A stretch of DNA of 30,988 nucleotides, taken from Bacteroidales bacterium. GTDB taxonomy: Bacteria; Bacteroidota; Bacteroidia; Bacteroidales; UBA10428. Each line of letters starts with the position of its first letter. Positions within the stretch are counted from its first letter, which is position 1. Below are positions 8,195 through 15,605 of this stretch, in pieces. Where the stretch lies: assembly GCA_016935595.1 (NCBI GenBank), contig JAFGQQ010000106.1, positions 1 through 30,988 of the forward strand, written 5' to 3'. The translations under genes and the position numbers were made by a program. The notes beneath the pieces were generated by a model that was given only the letters and a program-made list of their open reading frames with translations, had not been told where the DNA came from and searched no databases.

Positions 8195-10633
8195 TTAAAA
8201 ATTTATTCTGTAAATACCTGCAGGCACAAAACCGAGTTGTGACAATTTTTCGATTTTCCCGGTTTCAATATCAAAGTCCTGAATAAACGGATTAATATGA
8301 TTTGTCACATTTCTTATATCGAGTGTAAGGGTATGAGTACTTTTCGAACGGTTAATTATGTATGAGAATGCTATATCTATTCTGTAATACGATTCATTCC
8401 TTTCATAAAAAGCTTTTGAATAGTCATATACAGCATAACCTTTTTGAAACGATTCTTCAAGCAAAACCGGAATTTGTCTTAAACCTCCTGCCCAAACACC
8501 TTTTAAATTAATAGCCAGTGAATGCTGGTTTTTAAATTTAAATTCATAACCACCTAGAGCATTAAATACATAATTGCCATTAAATACTGTATTTCGTTCA
8601 GTACCATCGCTGCCTGTATACTTCGAATCAAACAGTGATGCAGTAAATGTATAATAGAAATTATTTGCCAGGAACCGCTCAATGGTAATTTCCAGGCCGT
8701 AATTTCTTCCTGTTCCTTTATTAACAAGGCTGTCAAAATCATAATCCTGATATGCACTGGTCCCATAATTAATTAATGAAAAATAAGAAGGGAGTTCTTT
8801 CACCGGAATGTTAAAATGATGCTGATAATAAGCTTCGACTTTTAACCTTAAATTATCACTAAATTTAAGATTATACCCCGACACGAAATGATGACTTTTG
8901 GTGAAACCCAAATTGGTGTTGGTTTTTTTGTATTCAAAATTTGCTGAGTCGGTTAATGTTTCGATGAAATATACTAACCTCGGCTGCAACTGGCTATGCA
9001 TTCCGTAACCAATACTTACTGATCTGTTTTTTGTGATATTCCATTCAGCGCTTATACGTGGTTCAATTGAATAATTTTTATTTAGGGAATTTTGCATAAA
9101 ATTTAAACCGATAACAAAAGTGGTCTTTTCGTTCGGCTTATTTTTCCATAAAACATTTCCCTGGTATAAAAACATTTCATTACCTGATGTTTTATAATTA
9201 TTAAAAAATGAATCATATTTCTTATTATAAAAACTATCGATATACGTAAACAGATAGTAGTCTATATTTAAACCGGTTTCAAAATTATTTTTCGCATTTA
9301 ATTTATTCATTAATTTTATATTGAGCGAATATTTTGTTTCGTTCATATTATCACCATAAATGTAGTTTATCTCATCGTATTTTTTCCCCCTATTTTCAGC
9401 TCCGCCACCGGTATATGAAGCAGCTAATGTGGATTTAATTCTAGTATTTTCGTTAAAAAAATAAGTATGAGATAGCCCGATAACACCTAATAATGATGAA
9501 AAATAAGTATAATCGGTCCTGACAATTGTAGTGTCTTCAACACCATAAAGATTTTGTGCTATTTGTTTAACCGGAATTATGGTGTCTGTACTGTTAAATT
9601 CAATATGGTTTTCGCCTCCCAGGCCAAAAAGGGTAAACCTTCCATATTTTGTTCCCGGTAAATCAAGTTTAAAACTTAAATCCTGGTAATATGGAGTGGC
9701 ACCGATACCCATATTAATGCCGAGTTTATCAAAAACGCTTAATGTCGAATATCTATAGTTAATTAAAAAAGTAGGATTTTTACCAGAATTTAATGTTTTA
9801 AATATTGGCCCTTCAGCCCCTAATTCAAATCCGTTCATTCCGACCTGGGCGATATATTCCCTTTTTTCGTTATTGCCACTTCGCATTTTAAGGTCGAATA
9901 CACCTGAAATAGCGTTGCCATAACCAGAGGGAAAGGCTCCTGAATAAAAATCGGAGTTGCTTAAAACATTTGTGTTTAGCATGCTGATTGGCCCGCCAGT
10001 TGTTCCAATTCCTCCGAAATGATTAGGATTTGGGATATTTATTCCTTCAAGGTTCCAAAGTAAACCGGTCGGGGAATTTCCACGGATGATAATATCGTTT
10101 GTTTGGTCGGCGGCTGACATAACCCCTGCAAAACTTGATGCCATGCGTGCAGGATCGAGCCAGTTTCCTGCATAACGTTCAGTCTCTTCAACTGTAAATG
10201 ATCTTGCGCTGATTAAAGCCATTTCATTAACAGGCCTGTCTTTTCTTCCATTTGCTTTAATAATTATTTCATCCCCTTGTATTATGTTTTCTTCCATTGT
10301 TATATTTAATATTACCTCTTTTCCTGATATAACAACGATATTATTTATAAGGCGAGGCTTATATCCCAGATAATTTATCTGTAAACTTTGGCGGCCGACA
10401 GGCACGTTTTCCAGTCTAAAATGTCCATCTGTATCAGTGACAGTGCCAATAACCGGATTTGAACCAACCAAGACAACAGTTGCCCCGATTAATGGGAATT
10501 CGGTGTTCTGTTCAACAACTTTGCCTTTTATAGTTTGATAATAGGTTTCTAAACCAAAGATATTATAAGAGATGAATACTGTTAAAGCAATATAAAGTAT
10601 TGATTTTTTGGGTTTAAGAGTGTATTTGTACAT
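8195..10633 (-). CDS. TonB-dependent receptor with carboxypeptidase-like regulatory domain (copy 2)
   Basis: 812 residues, with the same architecture as the downstream copy: a signal peptide, a CarboxypepD_reg-like domain (GKVVEQNTEFPLIGATVV, VTDTDGHFRLENVPVGRQ, NYLGYK), a plug domain (ISARSFTVEETERYAG, NDIIIRGNSPTG, NPNHFGGIG) and a barrel ending YRINF. N-terminal and plug motifs match copy 1 nearly residue for residue, and much of the barrel differs, as expected for duplicated receptors that now bind different ligands. It is transcribed divergently from the MarR-type regulator across a 150-base gap, so that regulator may control it; this is inference. The substrate is unknown. Confidence 0.9.
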   Translation of the reverse strand: MYKYTLKPKKSILYIALTVFISYNIFGLETYYQTIKGKVVEQNTEFPLIGATVVLVGSNPVIGTVTDTDGHFRLENVPVGRQSLQINYLGYKPRLINNIVVISGKEVILNITMEENIIQGDEIIIKANGRKDRPVNEMALISARSFTVEETERYAGNWLDPARMASSFAGVMSAADQTNDIIIRGNSPTGLLWNLEGINIPNPNHFGGIGTTGGPISMLNTNVLSNSDFYSGAFPSGYGNAISGVFDLKMRSGNNEKREYIAQVGMNGFELGAEGPIFKTLNSGKNPTFLINYRYSTLSVFDKLGINMGIGATPYYQDLSFKLDLPGTKYGRFTLFGLGGENHIEFNSTDTIIPVKQIAQNLYGVEDTTIVRTDYTYFSSLLGVIGLSHTYFFNENTRIKSTLAASYTGGGAENRGKKYDEINYIYGDNMNETKYSLNIKLMNKLNAKNNFETGLNIDYYLFTYIDSFYNKKYDSFFNNYKTSGNEMFLYQGNVLWKNKPNEKTTFVIGLNFMQNSLNKNYSIEPRISAEWNITKNRSVSIGYGMHSQLQPRLVYFIETLTDSANFEYKKTNTNLGFTKSHHFVSGYNLKFSDNLRLKVEAYYQHHFNIPVKELPSYFSLINYGTSAYQDYDFDSLVNKGTGRNYGLEITIERFLANNFYYTFTASLFDSKYTGSDGTERNTVFNGNYVFNALGGYEFKFKNQHSLAINLKGVWAGGLRQIPVLLEESFQKGYAVYDYSKAFYERNESYYRIDIAFSYIINRSKSTHTLTLDIRNVTNHINPFIQDFDIETGKIEKLSQLGFVPAGIYRINF

Positions 10634-10704
10634 TTAATAAAGATTTTTGATGAATGACATAATAAATAAAAGATAGTTGCACTTATGCAGAGATAAAATA
10701 ATTA

Positions 10705-10734
10705 TTGGTTGAAAAAAATATTTCATTATATTTG
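10705..10734 (+). promoter_or_regulatory. Bacteroidota-type promoter for the marR operon
   Basis: A TTG at 10705-10707 is separated by exactly 19 bases from TATATTTG at 10727-10734, matching the Bacteroidota primary sigma factor pattern (-33 TTG, -7 TAnnTTTG). Transcription would start about 10741, inside the palindrome that follows. Confidence 0.6.
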
Positions 10735-10739
10735 CAAAA

Positions 10740-10753
10740 GGTAATATATTACC
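10740..10753. promoter_or_regulatory. Perfect palindrome GGTAATATATTACC, probable MarR operator
   Basis: A 14-base perfect inverted repeat sits on the predicted transcription start of the MarR-type gene. Eleven of its bases (GGTAATATATT) recur at 10808-10818 inside the first codons of the gene. Position and symmetry fit autorepression by the downstream MarR protein, as is usual in that family; binding itself is inferred. Confidence 0.55.
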
Positions 10754-10783
10754 TAAAAAATAAAATATAATAAAATATGATGT

Positions 10784-11233
10784 ATGGAAGATATGTTTAA
10801 TATATTTGGTAATATATTCTTTATTGCCCAGCATTGGCAAAACAATGCCGATAAAATAATGATGGCTAAAGTGGGGATTACTACCAAACAATGGATGCTG
10901 TTGGTTTTGCTAACCAGGGTGTTTGTAAACAAATTGCCTGCTATTACTGAGGTTGCATGCGCTTATGGAACTTCAAGGCAAAACATGAAACGATTGGCAC
11001 TTGAACTCCAAAAAAGGGGGTTTTTAATCATTGTGCCTGACCCAAATGATAAACGCATTCAGCGATTGGCACTAACCGGAAAACATGTTCGGTATTTTGT
11101 CGGGGAAGAAAACCAGAAATGGCAAAGCGATTATGTTACCAGCTTATTTGCCGGAATAAGCAAAAATGAAATGGCAAGTTTTAATCATAACATAAATAAA
11201 CTGGTAGAGAGGATTAAGGAAATTGAAAAATGA
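10784..11233 (+). CDS. MarR-family winged-helix transcriptional regulator
   Basis: 149 residues, the usual MarR length. The winged helix spans roughly residues 28-105: TTKQWMLLVLL (helix), a recognition helix around YGTSRQNMKRLALELQKRG, and a wing, PDPNDKRIQRLALT, which matches the D-x-R-D/K-R pattern that touches DNA in MarR proteins. Flanking N- and C-terminal helices would form the dimer interface. It probably represses its own operon through the palindrome at 10740-10753. Its stop overlaps the next gene's ATG (ATGA), so the exported partner is co-translated. The effector is unknown. Confidence 0.85.
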   Translation: MEDMFNIFGNIFFIAQHWQNNADKIMMAKVGITTKQWMLLVLLTRVFVNKLPAITEVACAYGTSRQNMKRLALELQKRGFLIIVPDPNDKRIQRLALTGKHVRYFVGEENQKWQSDYVTSLFAGISKNEMASFNHNINKLVERIKEIEK

Positions 11234-12084
11234 AAGCTATAAAGTCTTTAAAACAAAAATATACATTTTATGTGCTAATTGGATTAATAGTAATTTTTAA
11301 TACAAATGTAATTATGGCAAAAAGTTTTAAAAAGCAGGTTAAAGAGGCATTCAATAAAGTTATTTTTGAAAATATTCCGGTTTTGCAAAGGGACGATATA
11401 AGGCATTTGCCATTGGTTTTACAAAAATACCTCGAATATACAGGTTGTGTTGGTAAACCAGTAATAAAAACAGTAAGGTTAAAGCAAAAAGGACGGATTA
11501 TGACTAAGCAGGGCGGGACTTGGTTTGATTTAGAAGCCAATGAGTATTTTTTAGCCGACAAACCTTTCTTTTTTTGGAAAGGGATGATAAAACCTTCTCC
11601 TTTGCTCTTTATTTCAGGAGTTGATAAATTTGATGGTAATGGTAACCTGAAAATAAAATTGATGGGTTTAATTACTATTGGCAATGAAAAGGGTCCAGAA
11701 TTAGACCAGGCAGAACTGTTGCGTTATTTGGCCGAAATGCTTTGGTTTCCTTCTGTGGCTTTGAGCAGTTTTGTTACATGGGAAGAAATGGATGCACTAA
11801 CCGTTAAAGGAATTCTTGAATGGGAAGGGATTAGGGCTGAAGCGGTATTTTTCTTTGATAATGAAGGTAAGATAGTAAATATTGTGGCTGAGAGATATAT
11901 GAAAAAGGAAAATGGCAGGCCAATTTATGAAAGATGGGAAACACCAATTGAGGAGTATGCCGAATTTAACGGTTATAGGTTGCCTTGTAAAGGCCCTGCT
12001 ATTTATAAATTGAAAGAAGGTGACTTCAGGTATATTGAAATTGAGGTTACGGATATTGAATTCAATACGAGGAAGTTGTATTAA
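11230..12084 (+). CDS. Exported or membrane-anchored protein of unknown function (DUF6544-like)
   Basis: 284 residues. An N-terminal hydrophobic segment (~12-30, YVLIGLIVIFNTNVIMA) is a signal peptide or anchor. Recognisable features are LPLVLQKYLEYTG, VRLKQKGRI followed by GGTWFDLEANEYF, FFWKGMI, and a C-terminal half with WFPSVAL, LEWEGIRAEAVFFFDNEGKIV and NGYRLPCKGPAIYKL. This pattern recalls the DUF6544 family; the assignment is from memory and no function is known. It overlaps the MarR gene by four bases. Its stop codon overlaps the stop of the convergent SpoIIE phosphatase gene (TTAA at 12081-12084). Confidence 0.7.
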   Translation: MKAIKSLKQKYTFYVLIGLIVIFNTNVIMAKSFKKQVKEAFNKVIFENIPVLQRDDIRHLPLVLQKYLEYTGCVGKPVIKTVRLKQKGRIMTKQGGTWFDLEANEYFLADKPFFFWKGMIKPSPLLFISGVDKFDGNGNLKIKLMGLITIGNEKGPELDQAELLRYLAEMLWFPSVALSSFVTWEEMDALTVKGILEWEGIRAEAVFFFDNEGKIVNIVAERYMKKENGRPIYERWETPIEEYAEFNGYRLPCKGPAIYKLKEGDFRYIEIEVTDIEFNTRKLY

Positions 12085-13265
12085 ATAAAAGTCATTTTAA
12101 CCTCTTTATAAAACTTTCCTTCAAGTTCGCGGGCAATGCGGTGAACTACTGTGCGCCTTAGTTCCAGTTCCATAGGTATATTTGGGTCCTGGTGGGCAAT
12201 ATTAATTTTTGTGCCAACTAAAAATTGAATTTCATCACTTTTAAACATAAGTTTAATGATCTGGTCTGCCGGGCCTGTTCCAAGTGCATAACTTTTGTCA
12301 TATTTGTTCAATATTCTGGCTATTTTACTTAAAGTTAAAATTCCTTCTGTAATAAGCTCAAATCCTTCCATCGATGATGTAGGAGGGAGGTCGTCATCGG
12401 TAAAATCAAAATTATCGCGGATTGTAAGGTTTAATTCCCGGGCAATTATGTCGGCAGTTGTTGCCCCACATATAATTTTTTTTCCATCGAATTTTTTAAT
12501 GAGTTCAGTAAATTCCTTGTCCTTTTTTTCATTAAAAGGTGGCCCGGTAGAAATAATTAGTTTTCTGGGATTCCTAAAATAGATTGAAGCGCAACTGGTA
12601 TCGTCTTTTGAATGATAGCCGTCATTTTGATTGGCCATGTTAACAATTTTCGAGGCTAACTTAAATGCTGATATAGTTGGATTGTTTTGAATCATTTTTT
12701 CAACAAAATCATTTGTATTTTCAAGTCCCCATCCAAAAGGATATTTTTTGCCTCCCATACCTGACTGGGTAATCCCATCGGAGTATATTAAAATACGGTC
12801 TTCTTTTTGCGGATAATAACTTGAAACCCGCAGTTTTTTTCCTGCATTTTTTTCTCCTTCCAATAATATTTCTTTCCAGCCGGGGTTGAATACTTTCCCG
12901 CTTCGAAAAATTGTACATCCGGGATTATCATATTCAAGGATGTATGTCTTTCTATTGATTTCAATATCTACAATCGTAAATGTGGCATAATTAATTTTTC
13001 TGTCACTGCATTCGGGCAAAGTATTCATTATTATCTCGGCAGTTTTTTTAAAATCTTTGTGTTCCCGTGTGAAATTAAGCGCCATTTTTGCAGTCAGGGT
13101 AGCAAGAATATTTGCTTTTACGCCATGTCCAAGCCCGTCAGACAATACACAAATTACCCTGTTTTCTTCCTTTATTTTTTCGGAAAGAAAAAAATCCCCG
13201 CAGATTCTTTCTGAATCATGATTTTTTTGAGAACAATATATTTCAACGAAAAATTCCTGGTTCAT
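12081..13265 (-). CDS. SpoIIE-type PP2C serine phosphatase linked to hydrogenase sensor
   Basis: 394 residues, with no transmembrane segment evident. Residues ~1-230 form a SpoIIE/PP2C phosphatase domain with metal-binding aspartates in CGDFF (Asp24), LSDGLGHG (Asp43), YSDGITQ and SKDDTSCA. Residues ~231-394 form an additional domain (KKIICGATTADIIAREL, DDLPPTSSMEGFELITEGIL, ALGTGPADQIIKL) that I cannot assign. It follows the HydS-like gene by 21 bases, the same strand and operon. Phosphatases of this kind accompany HydS-type sensors in several anaerobes, so it probably reads out the sensor by dephosphorylating a partner protein; the substrate is not visible here. Confidence 0.88.
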   Translation of the reverse strand: MNQEFFVEIYCSQKNHDSERICGDFFLSEKIKEENRVICVLSDGLGHGVKANILATLTAKMALNFTREHKDFKKTAEIIMNTLPECSDRKINYATFTIVDIEINRKTYILEYDNPGCTIFRSGKVFNPGWKEILLEGEKNAGKKLRVSSYYPQKEDRILIYSDGITQSGMGGKKYPFGWGLENTNDFVEKMIQNNPTISAFKLASKIVNMANQNDGYHSKDDTSCASIYFRNPRKLIISTGPPFNEKKDKEFTELIKKFDGKKIICGATTADIIARELNLTIRDNFDFTDDDLPPTSSMEGFELITEGILTLSKIARILNKYDKSYALGTGPADQIIKLMFKSDEIQFLVGTKINIAHQDPNIPMELELRRTVVHRIARELEGKFYKEVKMTFI

Positions 13266-13286
13266 TATAATTGGTTTATTGAGGGG

Positions 13287-15152
13287 CTAATTTTCTTTTT
13301 TTGACTTATGCAGTTCAATAATAGAATTGAGCATCTTTTCGGTTTCAGAAGCGCTTTCGCCTAAAATAAATCCCATTTTTTGGACCATTTCAAGATTTTT
13401 ATCAATAACATCGGTTACACGCCTTACTACCTCATCTTTTTGAACATCGGGTAGTTGCATATCACGCAGAATAGCCCCAACAATTTTTCCTTTACGTATT
13501 GCAAATACCGAAACATTAACCAGGTTGTTATCAAGTTCCATATCCCGGCTATGTATGTCTTCATTGTTTTGTAATACAAACTGAAACAAATTATATATAT
13601 TGTAAGGTAAAAGTGTTTTTATATCTGCACCTACCAGTCCCGGAATAACTTCATCAATAGCTTTGGCATCTTCTCCAAGCATTTCAATAAGTTTTTTATT
13701 TGACTGAATAATTTTCAGGTCTTTATCCATAATAAGCACACCAGCCCTTAGTTTTTGCAACATCGAATTTGTAATTTCTGAGGCTTCCCGGGCTGTTTCT
13801 TTTTCGAGCTTGGTTTGTTTTTCCGATTTTTCAAGCGCTTTCTGAGCCGTTAAAAGTTTTTCATTTGTTGCCGTAAGTGTTTTAATATAATCCTGTCGGT
13901 TTTTAAGTGCATATGTGAGGCACATATCTGTTTTTGCCAAACCTTTTGCGACTGATATTGCAAATTCCCTGCATGTTTCATATCCGCAAGCCATGCAGTC
14001 TGTTTTTTGATCTTTAGAGTCGCGGGCTATAATTTTTAAAATTTCATTTATTTTCTCTTCCGAAGGATGCTTTATACGCTGGTCATTTGGTTTAAAAACA
14101 GCAGACAGGTCAATGTCCGAAAATTTCTCAATTTCTTTTTTCCATAAGACCATATCCAATAATTTAGATCTTTTATTGGTATATTTGATTACTTCTGATC
14201 GTTTGACGTATTTATTGGCTTTATTTGTATTGCCCGGTCCCATAATACAGCCTTCATCATAAAAAACATTAAAATGGGCCCTGATTTTTTCAATATCCGA
14301 TTTGAATGCTTTTGCAGATTCAAGCATATTGCTTTTTCCCTCACTGGTAATAATCAAGTTGCGTCCCAGATCCTGGTTTAATCCTGCAGCCTCTATAATT
14401 CCTTTACTTATTGGATACAAAGCTCCTTTAAAACCAAATGGCGGGTCAAAATCTGAATATTCAAGAGATTTTTCCTCAATTTTATAAATTGTAAATAGTT
14501 CCCTTAGTTCTGAAAAAGTAATTACAGCATTAACCTTACCATCACCTGAATACCTTTCGGCTTCCATTTTTGCAGCAATACATGGCCCCATATAAACAAT
14601 TTGGGTGTTATCGCCATAAAGTTTTTTAGTTATTTTTGCAGAGGCAATCATGGGCGATACAATAGGGGCAAGGTTATCGGCAATCTCAGGCTGGAATTTT
14701 TCCACAAATTCAACTACAGCAGGGCAATTTGATGAGATATAATATTTTCCTTTAAAATTGTTTAAAAGTTCGTTGTATTTTTTGGCTACCAAATCAACAG
14801 CAAACGAAGCATCTATTACATATTTAAACCCCATTGCCCTTATCATTCCAACAAATTTCCGATAATCAGTTATATCTGTAAATTCGCTTGATATTGCAGG
14901 GTCTATTATAGCGGCCACATTATTAGGTTCTTTTAACAGAGTTTTAACTTCATTTATTGAGTTTGAGTAGGAAATTGCATTAACAGGACAGGCCGAGACA
15001 CAACTCCCGCAACCAATACAACGGTTGTGCATAACTTCAGGGTAATGCTGGTTGTTTTTTACTACTATTGCTTTTACCGGACAAACCCTTAAACAGGCAT
15101 AACATGCCGTGCATTTTTTTAAATCGATATGAATGATTTTTTGGTTGCCCAT
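13287..15152 (-). CDS. HydS-like [FeFe]-hydrogenase-domain sensor with PAS domain, one H-cluster Cys missing
   Basis: 621 residues. In order: two [4Fe-4S] ferredoxin motifs (Cys14/17/20/24 and Cys45/48/51/55); a hydrogenase large-subunit domain (~75-340); an Fe-S domain (Cys386, 389, 394, 411; CMACGYETCREFA) as in ASKHA or RnfB-type proteins; a coiled coil (~420-460); and a PAS domain (~462-570) with a short tail. There is no kinase. H-cluster loops are SSNCPA (Cys143), MGPCIAAKMEAE (Cys191) and VFYDEGCIMGPG (Cys302). Tyr298 stands where the third cluster-ligand cysteine is expected, and Asn142 replaces the proton-transfer cysteine. It probably senses H2 or redox state rather than turning over H2, and may signal through the adjacent SpoIIE phosphatase. 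Confidence 0.88.
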   Translation of the reverse strand: MGNQKIIHIDLKKCTACYACLRVCPVKAIVVKNNQHYPEVMHNRCIGCGSCVSACPVNAISYSNSINEVKTLLKEPNNVAAIIDPAISSEFTDITDYRKFVGMIRAMGFKYVIDASFAVDLVAKKYNELLNNFKGKYYISSNCPAVVEFVEKFQPEIADNLAPIVSPMIASAKITKKLYGDNTQIVYMGPCIAAKMEAERYSGDGKVNAVITFSELRELFTIYKIEEKSLEYSDFDPPFGFKGALYPISKGIIEAAGLNQDLGRNLIITSEGKSNMLESAKAFKSDIEKIRAHFNVFYDEGCIMGPGNTNKANKYVKRSEVIKYTNKRSKLLDMVLWKKEIEKFSDIDLSAVFKPNDQRIKHPSEEKINEILKIIARDSKDQKTDCMACGYETCREFAISVAKGLAKTDMCLTYALKNRQDYIKTLTATNEKLLTAQKALEKSEKQTKLEKETAREASEITNSMLQKLRAGVLIMDKDLKIIQSNKKLIEMLGEDAKAIDEVIPGLVGADIKTLLPYNIYNLFQFVLQNNEDIHSRDMELDNNLVNVSVFAIRKGKIVGAILRDMQLPDVQKDEVVRRVTDVIDKNLEMVQKMGFILGESASETEKMLNSIIELHKSKKEN

Positions 15153-15205
15153 GTTGAAGGTATTTTTTTGATTTTTAGTATTAATCTTAAAACATTCCTG
15201 TTCTT

Positions 15206-15454
15206 TTATAATATCAGGCGTTCAGTTAGTATTTCAATAATGTTGTTTTTCGTAATGTTTTTAAAAAGTTCCCCATCAATTTGAACTACCGGCCCGTCTT
15301 TACAATTTGAGAAGCAATGACTGCCACTGAATTCCACCTTGTTTTCAAGCTGGTGGTCAGCAATAAAATCCTGGATAATTTTACGTGTTTCATTATTGCC
15401 ACGCGCAAAACATGAACTCCCCATGCAAATAATAATCTGGTGTTTTGTGTTCAT
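15206..15454 (-). CDS. Thioredoxin-like [2Fe-2S] ferredoxin
   Basis: 82 residues. Cys10, Cys15, Cys47 and Cys51 (CMGSSC and CFSNC) form the pattern of the thioredoxin-fold [2Fe-2S] domain found in NuoE-type subunits, here as a free protein. It is the first gene of the leftward operon, 53 bases before the HydS-like sensor, and is likely an electron carrier between the NuoE/F-type proteins and the sensor, or a scaffold for it. The start is an ATG with a short leader. Small ferredoxins of this kind recur beside electron-bifurcating hydrogenases and their HydS sensors. Confidence 0.88.
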   Translation of the reverse strand: MNTKHQIIICMGSSCFARGNNETRKIIQDFIADHQLENKVEFSGSHCFSNCKDGPVVQIDGELFKNITKNNIIEILTERLIL

Positions 15455-15488
15455 AACAGGAAAAATCTGATTTTTTGGCCAGTTTTAC

Positions 15489-15508
15489 ATATTATTCAAA
15501 AATAATAT
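15489..15508. repeat. Inverted repeat ATATTATT-CAAA-AATAATAT
   Basis: An 8-base perfect inverted repeat with a 4-base loop in the region between the two hydrogen operons. It overlaps a minus-strand -7-like element (15497-15504). In such AT-rich DNA a chance origin is possible. Confidence 0.35.
15497..15504 (-). promoter_or_regulatory. Possible -7 element for the ferredoxin-HydS-SpoIIE operon
   Basis: On the minus strand this reads TATTTTTG, matching TAnnTTTG. It lies about 43 bases upstream of the ferredoxin ATG. No clear TTG is found 19 bases further upstream, so the promoter is either weak or activator-dependent. Confidence 0.35.
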
Positions 15509-15517
15509 ATTTTTTTA

Positions 15518-15531
15518 AACATATATATGTT
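15518..15531. repeat. Perfect palindrome AACATATATATGTT
   Basis: A 14-base self-complementary sequence that abuts and overlaps the Rex operator by two bases. It could extend the regulator-binding region or be a separate operator; its low complexity lowers confidence. Confidence 0.35.
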
Positions 15532-15547
15532 GTTAATCATTTAACAC
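15530..15547. promoter_or_regulatory. Rex operator between the divergent hydrogen operons
   Basis: TTGTTAATCATTTAACAC matches the Rex pattern TTGTTAA-N4-TTAACAA at every defined position except the last base. It lies 27 bases upstream of the -7 element of the rightward operon and about 25 bases upstream of the leftward -7 candidate. The rex gene is encoded in the rightward operon (23257-23892). Rex leaves DNA when NADH rises, so the locus would be induced by a reduced NAD pool, with rex giving feedback. Confidence 0.75.
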
Positions 15548-15565
15548 TGTTTTTTAATTAACAGT
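15546..15565. promoter_or_regulatory. Inverted repeat ACTGTT-N8-AACAGT over the -33 region
   Basis: A six-base perfect inverted repeat with an 8-base spacer covers the place where the -33 element of the rightward promoter should be. A bound regulator there would compete with or help RNA polymerase. No regulator can be named. Confidence 0.4.
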
Positions 15566-15573
15566 ATATTTTG

Positions 15574-15581
15574 TATATTTG
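15574..15581 (+). promoter_or_regulatory. -7 element of the eleven-gene hydrogen operon promoter
   Basis: TATATTTG matches TAnnTTTG exactly and lies 24 bases before the ATG at 15606, so transcription would begin near 15588. The position 19 bases upstream carries TTT rather than TTG, suggesting a weak basal promoter. Confidence 0.5.
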
Positions 15582-15605
15582 AAAATTCTGGGAAAAATCA
15601 AGCAT

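Noticed and set aside
5801..10633. SusC/SusD polysaccharide utilisation locus
   Set aside because: No SusD-like lipoprotein or glycoside hydrolase lies next to the receptors; the GH88/GH105 gene is separated by dnaB and ispE.
10634..10891. Minus-strand frame of 85 codons overlapping the marR promoter and start
   Set aside because: It covers the promoter and operator and the start of a good MarR gene; composition is that of AT-rich noncoding DNA.
15579..15605. Upstream TTG start for hydC
   Set aside because: It overlaps the -7 promoter element; the ATG at 15606 fits family length and promoter position better.
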